A stretch of 64,000 nt of DNA from Nibribacter koreensis (GTDB lineage: Bacteria > Bacteroidota > Bacteroidia > Cytophagales > Hymenobacteraceae): the NCBI RefSeq assembly GCF_039541795.1, contig NZ_BAABGX010000002.1, forward strand, positions 806,001 to 870,000. The letters are read 5' to 3'. Positions within the stretch are counted from its first letter, which is position 1. Each line of letters opens with the position of its first letter. The notes below the pieces were generated by a model that did no database searches, had not been told where the DNA came from, and worked only from the letters and a program-made list of their open reading frames with translations. Below, in pieces: positions 33,103-41,400 of this stretch. Made by a program: the position numbers and the translations under genes.

Positions 33103-33170
33103 GTAGGTGAATGGCGGGTTCTGGTAGGTGAATGAAGGTAGACTTTTTTACCGAAGTAGGTGACTGGCGG
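33103..33170. promoter_or_regulatory. Three phased direct repeats, candidate LytTR binding sites
   Basis: GTAGGTGAATGGCGG (33103), GTAGGTGAATGAAGG (33124), GTAGGTGACTGGCGG (33156). Start-to-start distances are 21 and 32 bp, about two and three helical turns, so all three face the same side. They sit about 65-130 bp upstream of the predicted transcript start. Confidence 0.65.
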
Positions 33171-33177
33171 TGAATGG

Positions 33178-33215
33178 CGTTTTTGGCTTGTTTTCTAGGA
33201 ATTAGACTGAAAACG
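33178..33215. repeat. 38-bp palindromic repeat (worn)
   Basis: CGTTTTTGGCTTG and TTAGACTGAAAACG. Lies between the LytTR sites and repeat island 2, behind no stop codon. Confidence 0.85.
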
Positions 33216-33219
33216 AAGA

Positions 33220-33720
33220 TTTGCTATGGAGCGGATTCTCCCCTTGAGGGGAGCGCAGAGGGGTGTTTACACCAGCTGGTCGAACTGCCAGCCGTTGTTG
33301 GTGTTCTCACCAACGACTCAAACTGCCATCCAATTCGCTCTGTCCCCCTTTGAAGGGGGTAGGGGGATGACAACTTCAGCTGGTAAATTCCATTTCCGCC
33401 TCTACCTCCCAACATCGCCTTTCCAACTAGCACTTATTTTACTTTCTACCCGGGCTTGTCACTTTTCTCCTTGATGAGAAAAGTAACCAAAAGAATCAAG
33501 AGCCCCCGAACTCGCTGACCGCTCAGACAGGGCGGGGGCTCAAAGTGGTGCACCGTGAGAAGTGATTCGTTTCATGGTGAACTTACGCCAATGCCATATG
33601 ACAGGCCACTGCTTCCTCCCTCGGGCAAAGAGACTTAAATTGACCAGTCTCTTTTCCCTCGGTCAAGGGCGGGCGGACTGCGGTTTGAAGGGTTGCAACG
33701 CCTGCATGCGCTGGCGCGGA
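33220..33720. repeat. Mosaic repeat island 2
   Basis: Gene-free. Contains GATTCTCCCCTTGAGGGGAG, GAGGGGTGTTTACACCAGC, CCCCCTTTGAAGGGGGTAG, and from 33450 a ~250-bp stretch that is the reverse complement of the stretch at 18000-18250. The pieces follow the same order as island 1 read backwards, with small insertions and losses. The stretch 33720-33850 shows nothing recognisable. Confidence 0.8.
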
Positions 33721-33850
33721 GTTCATCGTAGAGACAACGGCACTGCCTTGTCTCTTGCGCATATCCTTCTTCTGCTGGCCATGTCAGTCTACAGTTGCTC
33801 AAAAGACCTCGTAGCGTCCGGCAGGACCTGCGAGCGTCTGCGCCAACATC

Positions 33851-33888
33851 CGTTTTTAACCTAATTCCCAGGAAACAGCCCAAAAACG
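33851..33888. repeat. 38-bp palindromic repeat
   Basis: CGTTTTTAACCTA and CAGCCCAAAAACG; 76 bp upstream of pheS, at the right border of repeat island 2. Confidence 0.87.
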
Positions 33889-33892
33889 AATT

Positions 33893-33928
33893 CCTGACTC
33901 TAGACTCGCGACTCAAGACTCGAGACTA
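33893..33928. repeat. Short GACTCTAGACTCG-type quasi-tandem repeat
   Basis: Four near-copies of a GACTC(T/A/G)AGACT-like 8-10-mer: GACTCTAGACTCGCGACTC then AAGACTCGAGAC. Role unknown; directly upstream of the pheS promoter. Confidence 0.55.
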
Positions 33929-33952
33929 TAACAACATTCACGCTTACTTCTT

Positions 33953-33960
33953 TATCTTTG
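33953..33960 (+). promoter_or_regulatory. -7 element overlapping the pheS start
   Basis: TATCTTTG ends 4 bp before the ATG at 33965. With the usual 4-6 bp to the transcript start, initiation would fall on the start codon. The -33 box is not convincing. Confidence 0.45.
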
Positions 33961-33964
33961 TGCT

Positions 33965-34990
33965 ATGCTATTCGAGAACATCAAGAGACTGACGCAAGAG
34001 GTAGAAGCCTTTGAGATAGAGAACAAGGAGCAACTGGAGGCTTTCAAGAACACCTTTGTGAGCCGAAAAGGGAGCATTGCCGCTTTGTTTGACGAGATAA
34101 AAACCGTGGCCCCAGAACTGCGCAAGCAGGTGGGCCAGGAGCTGAACCAGCTTAAGCAGTTGGCCCAGCAGAAGTTGGACGCCCGGCAGGAGGAGTTGGA
34201 GCAAAGCAGTACGCCAGACGTGTTGGCCGGCCTGGACTTCACCTTGCCGCCGGTGCCCAATGCCTTGGGCGCTCGTCACCCGTTGGCGCGCACGCGTGAG
34301 CAGATCATCCGGATTTTTGAACGCATTGGCTTTAATGTCTCGGAAGGCCCGGAGATGGAGGACGACTGGCACAACTTCTCTGCGCTCAACTTCCCGGACA
34401 ACCACCCGGCCCGCGACATGCAGGACACGTTCTTCCTGAGCAAGAACCCAGACATGCTGTTGCGAACGCACACCTCTACCGTGCAGGTGCGCGTAATGGA
34501 GCATCAGAAACCGCCAATCAGAACGTTGTCGCCGGGACGCGTTTTCCGGAACGAGGCCATCTCGGCGCGCGCGCATTGCATGTTCCACCAGTTTGAGGGC
34601 TTGTACATCGACCGCAACGTAAGCTTCAAAGACCTGAAGGACACTTTATACTACTTCGTGCAGGAGTTGTTTGGGCAGGATACTAAGATCAGGTTCAGAC
34701 CGTCGTTCTTCCCGTTCACTGAGCCTAGCGCTGAGATTGACATTACCTGCCACATCTGCAAAGGCAAGGGCTGTAACATCTGCAAAGGCTCTGGCTGGGT
34801 AGAGATTGGCGGCGCCGGCATGGTGGACCCCAACGTGCTGGAGAACTGCGGCATTGACTCACAGGAGTTCTCTGGCTTCGCGTTTGGGATGGGCATTGAG
34901 CGCATCACCATGCTCAAGTACCAGATCAAAGACCTGCGCCTGTTTACTGAGAACGACGTGCGCTTCTTGAGACAGTTTACTGGGATGTAA
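33965..34990 (+). CDS. pheS: Phenylalanyl-tRNA synthetase alpha subunit
   Basis: 341 residues, standard length. N-terminal coiled coil (LFENIKRLTQEVEAFEIENK) binds tRNA; core begins HPLARTREQIIRIFERIGF, then DTFFLSKNPDMLLRTHTSTVQ, motif 2 GRVFRNEAISARAHCMFHQ, SFFPFTEPSAEID and motif 3 GFAFGMGIERITMLKY. A CHICKGKGCNICKGSGW segment with four Cys is an extra that resembles a small zinc knuckle. Charges tRNA-Phe as an alpha2-beta2 complex with PheT, which is not in this window. Start fixed by the conserved N-terminus. Confidence 0.98.
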   Translation: MLFENIKRLTQEVEAFEIENKEQLEAFKNTFVSRKGSIAALFDEIKTVAPELRKQVGQELNQLKQLAQQKLDARQEELEQSSTPDVLAGLDFTLPPVPNALGARHPLARTREQIIRIFERIGFNVSEGPEMEDDWHNFSALNFPDNHPARDMQDTFFLSKNPDMLLRTHTSTVQVRVMEHQKPPIRTLSPGRVFRNEAISARAHCMFHQFEGLYIDRNVSFKDLKDTLYYFVQELFGQDTKIRFRPSFFPFTEPSAEIDITCHICKGKGCNICKGSGWVEIGGAGMVDPNVLENCGIDSQEFSGFAFGMGIERITMLKYQIKDLRLFTENDVRFLRQFTGM

Positions 34991-35198
34991 TTACAGATTT
35001 GAAAATTTGGAGATGAGGAGATTTGAAACTGACTTCATTAAAAGCTCCTCTATCTATATTCAAACTATCACACATCACTTAAAATAGAATCCGTTTTTGG
35101 CTTGATTTCTAGAAAACAGGCTAAAAACGGATTTTCTACTTTACAGGCTTTCTTCCATTTTCAAATTTTCACAACTTCAAATCTCCAAATTTGACTTT
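34991..35198. other. Intergenic stretch with AT-rich inverted repeats around a palindrome
   Basis: Left piece (34994-35030, GATTTGAAAATTTGGAGATG) and right piece (35157-35194, TCAAATCTCCAAATTTGAC) are complementary in part and bracket a 38-bp palindromic repeat at 35092. No gene. This may be a decayed mobile unit. Confidence 0.5.
35092..35129. repeat. 38-bp palindromic repeat
   Basis: CGTTTTTGGCTTG and CAGGCTAAAAACG; flanks AATC/GATT extend the stem. Confidence 0.94.
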
Positions 35199-36065
35199 AT
35201 GACCTTAGAAGATATTAAAACCATAGCCGTGATTGGCGCGGGCACCATGGGCCAGGGAATTGCGCAATTGTGCGCCCAGAGTGGTTTTCAGACGGTGCTG
35301 TATGACATCAATGGAACGGTGCTGGAAAAAGCCAAAACAACTACTGAAAAGTCACTGGCTACGCTGGTGGAGAAAGGCAAACTGACCGCAGAGCAGCAAA
35401 CCCAAATCTGGGAACGACTTACGTTTACCACAGACGTCTTGCAGGTGGTAGCCCAAGTGGTGATTGAGGCCGTCATAGAGCGCCTGGACGTCAAACACAG
35501 CATCTTGAATGAGATAGCCGACCAAAACCCGGCCACCACCATTCTGGCCTCCAACACCTCTTCTTTGCCTATTACGCGCATTGCCGCCAAAGTTGAAAAG
35601 CCTGAACGCGTTGTAGGATTGCATTTCTTCAATCCGGCTACCATTATGAAGTTGGTAGAAGTGATTTCAGGTGCAGCTACTGCCCCAGAGGTAACCCAGC
35701 TTATGAAAGAACTGGCCGTTAAACTTGGCAAGACGCCGGTGGTGGCCCAGGATGCGCCGGGTTTTATAGTGAACCGGGTGGCCCGTCATTTCTACGTGGA
35801 GAGTTTAAAGCTACTGGAAGAAGGCGTGGCCAGCTATGAAGGCATTGACAGATTGATGCAGGCCTCTGGGTTTAAGATGGGCCCGTTCCAGCTCATGGAC
35901 CTGATTGGCGTAGACACCAACTTCTCGGTCACCAGCGCCATGTTTGAGGCCTTCCATTATGACCCTAAGTTCAGGCCTAGCCGTTGGCAACAGCAAAAGG
36001 TAGACGCGGGGCACCACGGCCGCAAGACCGGCAAAGGCTTCTACGACTACCCTGCCATAAAATAA
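35199..36065 (+). CDS. 3-hydroxyacyl-CoA dehydrogenase (3-hydroxybutyryl-CoA type)
   Basis: 288 residues, typical single-domain length. NAD-binding motif IAVIGAGTMGQGIAQLCAQSG, VIEAVIERLDVK, SNTSSLPITRIA, GLHFFNPATIMKLVEVI with the catalytic His, and DAPGFIVNRVARHFYVE. Oxidises (S)-3-hydroxyacyl-CoA to 3-oxoacyl-CoA with NAD+, in fatty-acid or butyrate-type and phenylacetate degradation. hbd and paaH are both possible symbols, so none is assigned. A palindromic repeat starts 7 bp after the stop. Confidence 0.95.
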   Translation: MTLEDIKTIAVIGAGTMGQGIAQLCAQSGFQTVLYDINGTVLEKAKTTTEKSLATLVEKGKLTAEQQTQIWERLTFTTDVLQVVAQVVIEAVIERLDVKHSILNEIADQNPATTILASNTSSLPITRIAAKVEKPERVVGLHFFNPATIMKLVEVISGAATAPEVTQLMKELAVKLGKTPVVAQDAPGFIVNRVARHFYVESLKLLEEGVASYEGIDRLMQASGFKMGPFQLMDLIGVDTNFSVTSAMFEAFHYDPKFRPSRWQQQKVDAGHHGRKTGKGFYDYPAIK

Positions 36066-36072
36066 GCGAGGC

Positions 36073-36110
36073 CGTTTTTGGCCTATTTTCTGGAAAAGAG
36101 GCCAAAAACG
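36073..36110. repeat. 38-bp palindromic repeat
   Basis: CGTTTTTGGCCTA and GAGGCCAAAAACG, CTGG centre; 7 bp after the stop of the dehydrogenase. Confidence 0.95.
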
Positions 36111-36173
36111 AGAAAATTTCTGTTTTCATTTTCAGGCAGTTACCAATTAAGAGAAAATTTTATTGGGCAATGC

Positions 36174-36204
36174 TTGCGTAATCACACTTCACCCATTACT
36201 TTTG
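36174..36204 (+). promoter_or_regulatory. Promoter of tRNA-Asn
   Basis: TTG (36174-36176), 20 bp, TACTTTTG (36197-36204), 37 bp before the tRNA. Confidence 0.65.
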
Positions 36205-36241
36205 CATCACTATTCAACACCACGGTAGCGAAATAGTAAAC

Positions 36242-36315
36242 TCCTCCTTAGCTCAGTCGGTTAGAGCACATGACTGTTAATCATGGGGTCCTTGGTTCGA
36301 GCCCAAGAGGGGGAG
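36242..36315 (+). tRNA. tRNA-Asn (anticodon GTT)
   Basis: Acceptor TCCTCCT pairs with AGGGGGA. D-arm GCTCAGTCGGTTAGAGC. Anticodon stem CATGA/TCATG with loop CTGTTAA, anticodon GTT. T-arm CTTGG-TTCGAGC-CCAAG. CCA is not encoded. Confidence 0.96.
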
Positions 36316-36320
36316 CAACA

Positions 36321-36346
36321 GAAAGCCATCAGAAATGATGGCTTTT
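36321..36346 (+). terminator. Terminator of tRNA-Asn
   Basis: GAAAGCCATC / GATGGCTTTT stem with a 6-base loop and T-rich tail, directly after the tRNA. Confidence 0.8.
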
Positions 36347-36489
36347 CTTGTTTTATAGGGATTTGTAAGTTGAACTACTTTTCCCGCCTTCTTCTGTTTC
36401 ATACTTCCGCTCCACGCAAAGCCCTTTCCCTCGCTTTATCTCCTCTGTTTCCACGTGCAACATCTCTGGCTCGTTCTGCACAAACCTTG

Positions 36490-36519
36490 TTTGCAGATTC
36501 AGCTACTGCCGTATCTTTG
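36490..36519 (+). promoter_or_regulatory. Promoter of the threonine-aldolase-like gene
   Basis: TTTG (36490-36493), 18 bp, TATCTTTG (36512-36519); start about 26 bp before the ATG at 36551. Confidence 0.6.
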
Positions 36520-36550
36520 GTAGAGACTTTACCTACTTTAGAAAACCGTC

Positions 36551-37585
36551 ATGATCTATAGCTTCACCAATGATTACAGCGAAGGCTGCCACCCCAACAT
36601 CCTGCGCAGGCTAACCGAAACCAACTTATCACAACAGCCGGGCTACGGCAATGACGAAGCTACTTTGGAAAGCGTGGCGGCCATTAGAGCACTCTGCCGA
36701 AACCCCGACATAGACGTGCACTTGGTTGCTGGCGGCACATTGGCCAATCTCATCGTGCTTAGTGCTTTCATGAAATCCTATGAATCTGTGGTTGCCGCCG
36801 AGACGGGGCACATCAACAACCATGAGGCTGGTGCCATTGAAGCCACCGGCCATAAGATTGAAACCGTTCCTACGCCAGACGGCAAGCTCACGCCAGCTCT
36901 CATTCAGCCGCTGTTGAACAAGTTCCCTGAATTCCATACGGTAAAGCCCAGAATGGTCTACATCTCCAACTCCACAGAGATTGGCACTATTTACACCAAA
37001 CAGGAACTGACAGACCTATCTGTTTTCTGTCGGCAGAACAACTTGCTCTTGTTCATGGACGGCGCGCGTCTGGCTATGGCCTTATCAGCCCCCAGCAATG
37101 ACCTCACGATGGCAGACATTGCCCACCTCACCGATGTTTTCTACTTGGGTGCCACCAAGTGCGGCGGCCTCATAGGAGAGGCCATCGTCTTGGCCAACCC
37201 GGCGCTTCAGAAGGACTTCAAATACTATATTAAGCAACGCGGGGCCCTCATGGCCAAAGGACGCTTGTTTGGGGCGCAGTTCGCGGAGCTATTACGAGAT
37301 GACCTTCTATTCAAACTGGGTAAACACGCGAATGAGTTGGCCCAGCAGATGGCCGCACGTTTCCAGGAGTTGGGCTATGCCTTTTTAACACCCGCCCAGA
37401 CCAACCAAATTTTTCCCATCCTGCCAGACACCCTCATTGCTGAGCTGAACAAAAAGTATGGGTTCTTTGTCTGGCGAAAAACCGGAGAGGGCATGTCGGC
37501 GGTGAGGTTAATCACTTCCTGGGCAACGCCGCAGACAGAAGTAGACTTGTTTTTAAAGGAAGTGGAACAACTTTCACGCAACTAA
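36551..37585 (+). CDS. Low-specificity L-threonine aldolase / beta-eliminating lyase family
   Basis: 344 residues, PLP fold-type I. N-terminus FTNDYSEGCHPNILRRL; GGTLANLIVL; Schiff-base Lys in FYLGATKCGGLIGEA. The catalytic His is in ETGHINNHEAG. Cleaves L-threonine/L-allo-threonine to glycine and acetaldehyde; tyrosine-phenol-lyase-like activity is a more distant alternative. Monocistronic, followed by a palindromic repeat. Confidence 0.93.
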   Translation: MIYSFTNDYSEGCHPNILRRLTETNLSQQPGYGNDEATLESVAAIRALCRNPDIDVHLVAGGTLANLIVLSAFMKSYESVVAAETGHINNHEAGAIEATGHKIETVPTPDGKLTPALIQPLLNKFPEFHTVKPRMVYISNSTEIGTIYTKQELTDLSVFCRQNNLLLFMDGARLAMALSAPSNDLTMADIAHLTDVFYLGATKCGGLIGEAIVLANPALQKDFKYYIKQRGALMAKGRLFGAQFAELLRDDLLFKLGKHANELAQQMAARFQELGYAFLTPAQTNQIFPILPDTLIAELNKKYGFFVWRKTGEGMSAVRLITSWATPQTEVDLFLKEVEQLSRN

Positions 37586-37597
37586 AAGAAACAACTG

Positions 37598-37635
37598 CGT
37601 TTTTGGCTTGTTTTCAGGAATATGGGCCAAAAACG
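37598..37635. repeat. 38-bp palindromic repeat with extended stem
   Basis: CGTTTTTGGCTTG and TGGGCCAAAAACG; flanked by CAACTG and CAGTTG so the hairpin grows by 6 bp. 12 bp after the stop of the aldolase. Confidence 0.92.
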
Positions 37636-38473
37636 CAGTTGCTTACACATTGAGTACTCAACCTTTAAGAAAGGCCTCTTTCCCTTATCATTCCAGGACC
37701 TATCCTTGTTATCGAACAAGGTTTAGGTTATACTCTGCTTTGCACTCGTCACAAAGCAAATAGCCTGACTAACTCCTGCCCTTTCGCGCTACTCTGCAAA
37801 TGCGCGGTTCTCCTATTGACAACAACCATTCACCAACTCCTAAGCACTATTTACCTACTATGTCTAGCGTTATTTATGCCAGACATTCTAGCCAAGGCAA
37901 GATTTTATTTTAAAAGATGCAAACTTTTTAGCGGTCTAGCATCTTGGCAGCATCTATTTAAGGTGAATTCTGATTTTGCACTACTTTCTAGAAAACAGGC
38001 TAAAAGCAAGGCAAAGAATCTGGCAGAAGTCAATATTTGGCTTCTTTACCACAGCAACACTTTCTGAAATAAAACAATATAATTTTAGACACAACAGGCA
38101 GCATAAAAGGGCAGATTACCCAAGCCACAAAGGCAATAATGAATACGATATAAAAATAGATTTTTTACTATATTATCACATAGATATATACATTTTCATA
38201 TCAGTTTATCACAACAACATAGCACTAGCTGTATACCACCTAAAATATAACTATTGCTATACAAACTAAATACTTTTACCATTTTCCCAGGTTCCGGACA
38301 GATATTTTTTGGTGTTATAAAATCTATTTTAGGTCAATTGAATAATTCAATTATTCTTTGTGGAATTTTTTTGCCAATTTTGTGTCTTAAGTGTAACCTT
38401 TTTTAAATTGCATTTATTAATACTTAACCACTTATAACGCAAGACACTGCCCGTTTGTCAAACCGCTTACTGC
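37636..38473. other. AT-rich upstream region of the adhesin operon
   Basis: About 840 bp without a supported gene; composition drops markedly in GC toward 38300. Contains a decayed palindromic repeat (37971-38008). The adhesin promoter must lie here but no exact TAnnTTTG was found. Small reading frames in it are not credible. Confidence 0.55.
37971..38008. repeat. Decayed 38-bp palindromic repeat
   Basis: Only the centre TTTCTAGAAAACAGGCTAAA matches; the left arm is lost. Confidence 0.55.
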
Positions 38474-41400
38474 ATGAGAAAACTTCTACTCCTCGCACTT
38501 CTCCTTTCTTATTTCACATTTACTGGCCAGGCCCAGACTACGGCTCCGGCTTTAGGTAAGGCCTTTCCGTTTACTACGCTCGCCAAGACGGGTGTTACTA
38601 GTACAGGAGATACTAAAATCAACGGAAATGCTGGTGTTGCCCCAAGTGATGTTTTCACAGGGTTTCCGCCAGGCATTGTTATTGGCACCAAAGAGATTAA
38701 CACGCCCAACGCCATAGCAGCCCAGGCAGACTTAGTCCTTGCTTATACCCAAGCCGCAGGTCAAACTCCCACTCAAACCCTAACAGGCCAAGACTTGGGA
38801 GGCAAAGTATTAACTCCTGGAGTTTATCGGTTTGAAGGGGATGCCAACTTAACAGGCAACCTTGTCCTAGATAACGGAGGCAATCCTAATGCGGTGTTCA
38901 TTTTCCAAGTAAAAGGAAATTTGAAGGTAAACTCCTTTGCGAAGGTAGAGCTTTTAGAAGGAGGAGCGCAGCCGCGTATCAAGAGCATTTTCTGGCAGGT
39001 GGCAGGAACCAGCAACATAGGCTCATTCTCTACTTTTAGAGGTACACTCTTATCGCAGGGAGATATCACTGCGGGCAGTAGCGCAGCTGTATTTGGCCGT
39101 TTATTAACTCACGGCGGAAGCATTAGCTTACTTAGTAATAACATCACCATTCCTACGGATCTGGAAGTGACCATGACCAAGAGCGCTGGCAACGCTCAAG
39201 GCAACTATTTTGTAGGCAACACCGTGACGTACACGGTGATAGCCAAAAACAACGGCCCCATTGATGAGTCTAACGTACGGGTAGCTTTGCAGAATACAGG
39301 TTTGACTTTAGATACTAACCCTGCCAACAACATACCCCCTGCAGGAACAACATATACCAACTCTACTAAACAGTGGAACATCCCTAGTTTAGCATCTGGT
39401 GCTACTTACACTTTTAGAATAACTTATCAAATCAACGACCAGGCCTTAGCCAACCTTGTAAATACAGCTACTATTCAGGGGGACGGCTTAGATGAGGTAC
39501 GTGAAAACAATGAATATACGGTGACGCTTTGCGTAGCCCCGTCTGACCCAACTGAGATCACTGGCCCTTCAGCTGTCTGTGTAGATACAGAACATACCTA
39601 TAGTGTTACCAGCATCAAAGTTGCGACTCAATATAACTGGACTATTCCAGATGGTTGGAGAATTGTGGGTAATTCCTCAGGTTCTACTATTAAAGTGCTT
39701 GCTGGTCCAAACGGTGGCTCCATATCAGTTACCGCAGGTAATACCTGTGGACTGAGCGCACCAGTTAGCAAAGCCATAACAGTTACCACCAGCCCGTCAC
39801 CGGCGCCAGGGGTCATTACTGCTAGTAACGGCACCAACAATCCTTGCGCAGGAACTCAGAATGTTACCTACACCGTAGCACCTATCCCTAACGCCACCTC
39901 TTACACGTGGGTAGTGCCAACGGGTTGGACTATCACCGCGGGTGCAGGTACTAACTCCATCACTGTCACAGTAGGAACCGGAGCGGGAGAGATCTCTGTT
40001 CGAGCCGTAAACCCTTGCGGACCTAGTGAGAAAAGCATCTTAAACGTATTACCTTCTTCTGCCTCTCCAACAGCAGCCACTTCCATTACCGGAAGCCCGG
40101 CTCCATGTACTGGTGAGACAGCAGAATATAGCGTTTCTAGTGAGACAGGCGCTACTTATTTCAACTGGTCCCTTCCAACAGGCTGGAAGATTTTAGAAGG
40201 TGCAGGAACTAACACTATTAAAGTAGAAGTTGGCCCAGCAGCTGGCTCTATCACTGTTTCCGGCATCAACGGTTGCGGTACCAGTAGCACCACTTCGCTA
40301 GTAGTAACACCAACGGTAAAAACAGCGCCTTCTACCATAGACGGCCCGCTGACGCCATGTGCTTCTCCAACCGGTGAAATCTACACCTACACCGTAGGAG
40401 CCGTTCAAGGAGCATCTAGCTATTTCTGGAAAGTAGCCGGCGGCCTGGCCATAGTAGATGGACAAGGTACTGCTACCGTTAGAATTAGAGTGGCCAGCTC
40501 AGTAGTGACCGGAACGCTTACGGTAAGTGCCCTAAACACGTGCGGTCAGAGTGCTGAAAAGAGCATCACCATCACTCCACTAAACAAACCTGCTCGTCCA
40601 AGCGAAATCACCACCACCACTACTATGCCATGTGCGGGAGACCAGAACCTAAGATTCTCTATCTCACCAGTGGCAGGTGCAACGTCTTACACCTGGACAT
40701 TCCCGGCAGGCTGGGTAATCTCTGGCGCTGCTGACGGCACAACCGTTACCGTGAGAGCAGGAACAGCTTCTGGCAATGTAACTGTGGTAGCCAACAACTC
40801 TTGCGGCGCAGGAGCAGAAAGAACCCTAGCCGTAACGCCTACCCTTAATGCCCCAGAGAAACCATTGGCCATTGCCGGTAGCAACAGCCTTTGTGTGACA
40901 GACAGAGAGGTAGTGTACACTGTAACTGCTGGTACAGATGCCACTGGCTACAGATGGGAAGTACCGGCCAACTGGACTATCGTGTCTGGCCAGGGAACTA
41001 CCTCTATTAAAGTAAACCCAACCAACAACAACGGATCTGTAAGAGTATTTGCTCTCAACAATTGCGGTGAAAGTGTAGCGGCTACGTTGTCAGTGATTGT
41101 TTCTACGGCACCTACCCCGGCTCCTGGTTTCATTACCACCACTCCTATCGCCCCTTGCGTTAACCAGCAGAACGTTTCCTTCTCAGTAGATCCAATCTTT
41201 GGCGCCACGGCGTATGAGTGGACAGTAACCGGCGACTGGGCCATCACGGCCGGCCAGGGAACCACCTCTATCAAAGTAACCATTGGTACTGGCTCAGGCA
41301 CTGTGTCTGTGAAAGCAAGAAACGGTTGCGGTTTAAGTGACGCAAGCAGCACTACGGTTCAACCAGCTACCGTTCCTCCTGCCACGCCAGTGACAGTTGT

